8,856 bases of DNA from Asaia bogorensis (GTDB taxonomy: Bacteria; Pseudomonadota; Alphaproteobacteria; Acetobacterales; Acetobacteraceae): positions 1 to 8,856 of the forward strand of contig CAMBXJ010000151.1 of NCBI GenBank assembly GCA_945871455.1, read 5' to 3'. Each line of letters opens with the position of its first letter. The stretch's first letter is position 1. Both the position numbers and the translations under genes were made by a program. The notes below the pieces were generated by a model. That model made no database searches. It was not told the origin of the DNA and saw nothing but the letters and a program-made list of their open reading frames with translations. Positions 5,588-8,856 of this stretch are shown one piece after another.

Positions 5588-7225
5588 ATGCGACAGGATG
5601 GTGACGGTCCAAGGGCCGGCGGATCAAGCGTGCGCATGACTCCCGGCAACCGCGCGCCCTGCCGATCCGGCACGGACATCGTCACACCGGAAGCCACGCT
5701 GGCGGGGCCGGTGTCGCGCTGGTTCGGGGGCCTGTCCGGCCTTCGGTCCGATGCCGTTGCTTTCGGCCTGGGGGCCGCGGCGGCCCTGGCGTTACCGCCG
5801 CTCTATATCCTGCCGGTCCTGCTGGTGGCGATCCCCGGCCTGATCCGCCTGATCGACGCGGCCCGCACGCCGCTGGTCGCGCTGCGTCGGGGCTGGTGGT
5901 TCGGCGTCGGTTTCCATGTGATCGGACTCTACTGGATCACCGAGGCGATCCTGATCGAGGCCGCCCGGTACTGGTGGCTTATCCCCCTGGCCGTGCCGTC
6001 CCTGGCGGCGGTGCTGGCAATCTTCGTGGGTCTGGCCGCGATGGCCGCGCGCCTGACTGATCCGGGCTGGCGGCGCGCGATGGCGCTGGCCGGGGCCTGG
6101 ACCCTGCTGGACATGGCCCGGCAGTTCGTTCTCACCGGTTTTCCCTGGAACCCGCTCGGCAGTGTCCTGGCGCTGCCCGGTTATGCCGGCGACGTCCTGA
6201 TCCAGCCGGCCGCCTGGATTGGCGTGCATGGGCTGACACTTGCCGTCATGGTGCTGGCATCCTTGCCCGTGTTGGGATGGCGCTGGCGGTCGGCCGGGCT
6301 TGCCGTCATGGCCGCCGGGATCGCGGGCGGGATGATCCGGTTGAACGAGCCATTGACCGAGGCGCCGGCGGTCACCGTGGTGCTGGTGCAGGGCAATGTG
6401 GCGCAGGGCCGGAAATGGGACCGTGCCCTGATGGTGGACATCTTTCACCGCTATTTGCGCTTGACCGCGGAAGCCGTGGCGCGGGCGGATAACGGCACGG
6501 TGGTCGTGGTCTGGCCGGAAACCGCCACGCCCTTCGCGTTGCAGACAGACCTGACGGCCCGGATCGCCATCACCGGGGCGGCCACTACCGGGGCGGGCGC
6601 ACCGACCGTGTCTCTGATCGGTGCGGTGCGGTTCGGTGCTGACGACCGTCCGCGTAACAGTCTGTTTGCAATTTTGTCGGGTGGAGACGTGTCCGGCATC
6701 TACGACAAGTGGCACCTGGTCCCCTTCGGTGAATATCAACCCGATTGGTTGCCGCTTGGCGTGCAACTCGTTCCAGGAGGCGGCTTCGGCCGCGGGGATG
6801 GGCCGCGGACCTTGCACCTGCCGGGTGCGCCGTCGGTCGGACCATTGATTTGCTATGAGGCGATCTTTTCGGGCGAAATCGTCGATGGTCGGGATCGTCC
6901 CGGATGGCTCGTAAACGTAACCAACGATGCGTGGTTTGGCGATTCGAGCGGCCCTCGACAGCACCTCATCGCTTCGCGCTTGCGTGCGGTGGAAGAAGGA
7001 CTACCGTTGATGCGTGCCGCCAATACGGGTATATCTGCGTCGTTCGATCCCAAAGGCCGCGAAATCGCTCGGCTGGGGATGAATGTTGAGGGTAGTATCA
7101 GCGTGCGGTTGCCATCTGCGATGGCTTCCACGCCGTTCGCACGGTTTGGCTTACCTGTCCCGGGATTTCTGGCGGTTACAGTTTTTTTGATCGCAATTCG
7201 GTTTCGGAATTGGTCGCTACGATAG
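5588..7225 (+). CDS. lnt: Apolipoprotein N-acyltransferase
   Basis: 545 residues from the first ATG. Lnt adds the third acyl chain to the N-terminal Cys of lipoproteins in the inner membrane, the last step of lipoprotein maturation. The N-terminal half has about six hydrophobic segments (roughly 56-80, 104-123, 130-154, 164-180, 213-230, 234-250), with GFPWNPLG at 184-191. The C-terminal half is the nitrilase-like periplasmic domain with all three catalytic residues: Glu311 in WPETATPF, Lys374 in YDKWHLVPFGEY, and Cys422 in ICYEAIF. A last hydrophobic segment at 523-538 precedes the stop. The first 50 residues are polar and unconserved, and no start has a strong SD; GTG 5630 or ATG 5636 (529 residues) are equally plausible starts. 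The gene lies 42 bases after olsB, likely in one transcript. The 3' end is less GC-rich than the 5' part. Confidence 0.95.
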   Translation: MRQDGDGPRAGGSSVRMTPGNRAPCRSGTDIVTPEATLAGPVSRWFGGLSGLRSDAVAFGLGAAAALALPPLYILPVLLVAIPGLIRLIDAARTPLVALRRGWWFGVGFHVIGLYWITEAILIEAARYWWLIPLAVPSLAAVLAIFVGLAAMAARLTDPGWRRAMALAGAWTLLDMARQFVLTGFPWNPLGSVLALPGYAGDVLIQPAAWIGVHGLTLAVMVLASLPVLGWRWRSAGLAVMAAGIAGGMIRLNEPLTEAPAVTVVLVQGNVAQGRKWDRALMVDIFHRYLRLTAEAVARADNGTVVVVWPETATPFALQTDLTARIAITGAATTGAGAPTVSLIGAVRFGADDRPRNSLFAILSGGDVSGIYDKWHLVPFGEYQPDWLPLGVQLVPGGGFGRGDGPRTLHLPGAPSVGPLICYEAIFSGEIVDGRDRPGWLVNVTNDAWFGDSSGPRQHLIASRLRAVEEGLPLMRAANTGISASFDPKGREIARLGMNVEGSISVRLPSAMASTPFARFGLPVPGFLAVTVFLIAIRFRNWSLR

Positions 7226-7305
7226 GCAACAGCAAGCTACAGACGATCTCAAAACGTGCATTTTGTATCAAATGTAAACACGAAATGAGGGTTGTATCGG
7301 GCTGG

Positions 7306-7334
7306 TTGACAATTATGGGTTGTGTCGTTAAAAA
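7306..7334 (+). promoter_or_regulatory. Putative sigma-70 promoter of the XRE regulator gene
   Basis: A perfect TTGACA (7306-7311) lies 17 bases before TAAAAA (7329-7334), or 16 before TTAAAA. It sits in the 213-base gap after lnt, whose central part (7261-7320) is 38 percent GC by hand count. It would give a leader of about 100 bases before ATG 7439. The -35 is clear, the -10 imperfect. Confidence 0.5.
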
Positions 7335-7438
7335 ATCGGCAAAGAAGCAGGGGAAACCTGTGGGAAGATCGGGTTGGAGTAGTCGGGTATAGAGCTACAC
7401 CTATCCGTGTTGCTGTTGACTTGAGGAAGGGAAGGGGC

Positions 7439-7903
7439 ATGAGCATGGCAGGGGTCGATCACGTGGTCGGGGCTGATAGAGAAGGCAGGCCCAGTCCTAT
7501 CGACGTGCATGTGGGGTCGAGAATACGCCTGCGCCGCACGCTCCTGGGCATGTCCCAGGAGAGATTGGGGGAGGCCTTGGGGCTGACGTTCCAGCAGGTG
7601 CAGAAGTATGAGCGGGGGGCTAATCGAGTCGGGGCGTCCCGTTTGTTCGATTTGTCTCGGGTGCTTGACGTTCCGATCAGTTTTTTCTTTGACGATATGC
7701 CGGACAGCTTGACGACGTCCTTCGGCGTGCCGTCGAACCGCCGTCCAACCAGCATCAGCGAAGGGTCCGACTCGTTCGCCGATGATGCGCTGAACCGGCG
7801 GGAAACGCTGGAGTTGGTTCGTGCCTATTACCGGATCACCGAACCGGCGGTCCGCAAGCGGGTGTTCGAACTGATCAAGTCAATGGGCCCGGCCGACAGC
7901 TAA
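7439..7903 (+). CDS. XRE-family helix-turn-helix regulator, PraR/PhrR-like
   Basis: 154 residues. One XRE/Cro-cI domain spans about residues 22-85, beginning PIDVHVGSRIRLRRTLLG and continuing MSQERLGEALGLTFQQVQKY, ERGANRVGASRLFDLSRVLD and VPISFFFDDMP. This wording is characteristic of the alphaproteobacterial PraR/PhrR group, studied in rhizobia for acid or stress response and for biofilm and quorum-linked control. The C-terminal third has a Ser-rich linker, then RETLELVRAYYRITEPAVRK (121-140) and a final helix, as is usual in this family. ATG 7439 follows a purine-rich GAGGAAGGGAAGGGG tract; ATG 7445 two codons later would have better SD spacing. The family commonly sits between lnt and metK; lnt is here, metK is not. 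Identity is firm at family level; the target genes are not known. Confidence 0.9.
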   Translation: MSMAGVDHVVGADREGRPSPIDVHVGSRIRLRRTLLGMSQERLGEALGLTFQQVQKYERGANRVGASRLFDLSRVLDVPISFFFDDMPDSLTTSFGVPSNRRPTSISEGSDSFADDALNRRETLELVRAYYRITEPAVRKRVFELIKSMGPADS

Positions 7904-7930
7904 AGCCGGAGCCTGATGCCGGAAACAGTG

Positions 7931-7978
7931 TCCGAGCAAAGCCAGGCCTGATGGGAGGCCGGGCATTCGCTCGGATTT
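7931..7978 (+). terminator. Branched hairpin terminator after the XRE gene
   Basis: TCCGAGC (7931-7937) pairs with GCTCGGA (7969-7975), and GGCCT (7945-7949... as GGCCT) pairs with AGGCC (7956-7960) inside; TTT follows. It lies 28 bases after the stop and separates the XRE gene from the convergent DUF2244 gene. Confidence 0.65.
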
Positions 7979-8126
7979 CGGTGGCACGGTCGGTTGGCCG
8001 TCAGGCGTGTCGTGGCGACGTCTGGGGTTGGCATTGATACGTCTGGCGGTTGCACGACCCCGCTGGTCTATCACCGGCTGACGCGACGTGCCGTGCGGAT
8101 CGGCCGTTCCCGTTGGGTGCCTCCGA

Positions 8127-8648
8127 TCAGGGATTCTCCCGCAATTGGGGGTTGTCGAACCGCGGATGACGGGCGGCGTGAAGGGCTGAGCGCAGCGCGT
8201 GGGCCAGGTCTCGCTTTTCGACCTCCCCGAGCGCAAGGCCGATCTCCGCGTGCGCCGTACGTGTGCAGGCCAGCAGGCGCAGCGCGCGGCGCGGGTGTTC
8301 CTCCAGGCGGATCGTCAGCCAGGCCGATGGCAGACTGCGTTCGCTTGTCGTGCCGGACGGGCCGATCGTCACCAGCCGCAACCGGTCGCCATGAAGCAGC
8401 ACTTTCTCCTGCGCACGGGCGGACCGGTGGTTAAGGTAGAGGAGGAGGGCGGCGAGGCCGACTTCCAGGATGAAGAAGCCAATGACGGGCCATGCCCCGA
8501 TCATCCAGAAGCGCGCGGCGACCAAGCTGCCCGCTCCGCCAATGGCGACCAGCAGCCACCGCAAGCCGCGAGGCGACAGGCTGCGATGCGGCCGGATGAC
8601 CGCTTCAAACAACAAAGGCCCGTACGCTTCAGGCGATCCGGATGACAT
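8127..8648 (-). CDS. DUF2244 integral membrane protein
   Basis: 173 residues. DUF2244 proteins are small alphaproteobacterial inner-membrane proteins of unknown biochemical role. Seen here: a short polar N-terminus, then the family entry motif IRPHRSLSPRG (residues 18-28), two hydrophobic segments (about 30-48 and 51-71) with WPVIGFF between them, the LNHRSARAQE turn (72-81), and a soluble C-terminal beta-rich half with LPSAWLTIRLEE (106-117) in place of the usual FNPxWVRL-type stretch. ATG 8648 was chosen because family similarity begins just after it; the frame stays open upstream to 8825, but that part is low in family-like sequence. No strong SD is visible. It is convergent with the XRE gene. 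A GATCGG/CCGATC inverted pair (8098-8103 / 8123-8128) overlaps its stop and may help termination. Function is not assigned. Confidence 0.85.
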   Translation of the reverse strand: MSSGSPEAYGPLLFEAVIRPHRSLSPRGLRWLLVAIGGAGSLVAARFWMIGAWPVIGFFILEVGLAALLLYLNHRSARAQEKVLLHGDRLRLVTIGPSGTTSERSLPSAWLTIRLEEHPRRALRLLACTRTAHAEIGLALGEVEKRDLAHALRSALHAARHPRFDNPQLRENP

Positions 8649-8856
8649 CGCGGCAGTGTAGTCGGTTTCCGCCGCCTGGGAAGTCACCCGTAGGCATGTC
8701 CCCCCGAAGGCATTTGCCCCTTCGACGGGAGAGCCAGCGCCGGTGTCGGGCACCCTCGGTTCGAAACTGCAACCGCGCTCGCTCTCGATCAGGCTCCCGC
8801 TGATAACCCGCATGTCGGCGGCCATCTTGTCGAACCCGCGGCATCACGCGAACATG
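8649..8856. other. Region upstream of DUF2244, nothing firm
   Basis: These 208 bases to the right edge should hold the promoter of the DUF2244 gene, but I find no convincing -35/-10 pair. One small hairpin, CGAAGG/CCTTCG (8705-8710 / 8719-8724), is present. The minus-strand frame continuous with DUF2244 stays open but resembles no family I know. Confidence 0.3.

Noticed and set aside
5792..6964. 390-codon minus-strand open frame opposite lnt
   Set aside because: Gly/Gln/Arg/His-rich antisense translation without domains; lnt on the other strand has all catalytic residues.
7226..7438. Riboswitch before the XRE gene
   Set aside because: The gap is AT-rich with a good -35, but I could not draw any known SAM or other aptamer fold.
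8755..8775. GGTTCGAAACT resembling a tRNA T-loop
   Set aside because: The flanking bases do not form a T-stem and no acceptor or anticodon arm can be drawn.
8649..8825. N-terminal extension of DUF2244 to 8825
   Set aside because: The frame is open, but the sequence is not family-like; similarity begins just after ATG 8648.

Overview
The window is a stretch of GC-rich chromosome that looks alphaproteobacterial, most likely Rhodospirillales/Acetobacteraceae. This is inferred from a MucR/Ros regulator, a Fur without the CxxC zinc cysteines, a PraR/PhrR-like XRE regulator directly after lnt, an OlsB-type acyltransferase directly after fur, and an intergenic composite palindrome. I see no phage, transposase, CRISPR array, tRNA or rRNA. 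It reads as core chromosome with some unusual local features, not as an accessory island.

Layout, left to right. The 3' part of folC (folate) enters from the left edge. A 240-bp composite palindrome follows, then a stand-alone rutE-like reductase gene closed by a good hairpin terminator. tsaB and rimI overlap by ATGA and form a tRNA-t6A / protein-acetylation pair. A TusA-family gene lies on the minus strand and faces mucR across a short AT-rich divergent promoter region. fur and olsB overlap at their ends, and lnt follows 42 bases later: an iron regulator, then ornithine-lipid and lipoprotein maturation genes. A PraR/PhrR-like XRE gene with its own AT-richer promoter region closes the plus-strand block. 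A DUF2244 membrane-protein gene lies on the minus strand, convergent with it.

How it fits together. From general knowledge of alphaproteobacteria, the order tsaB-rimI-fur-(olsB)-miaB-phoH-ybeY-corC-lnt-XRE-metK is a common conserved neighbourhood. Here both ends are kept, but nothing from miaB to corC lies between olsB and lnt, and metK does not follow the XRE gene. The envelope genes olsB and lnt have therefore become direct neighbours of fur.

The most notable observations are: a Fur whose secondary metal site looks lost (Asp to Tyr and His to Leu at aligned positions) and whose C-terminus is a fourfold 27-nt in-frame repeat; the mirror-symmetric palindrome with three hairpins on each side; and the symmetric tusA/mucR promoter region with a palindrome over the likely mucR -10. 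I did not find convincing evidence of a new multi-gene system.
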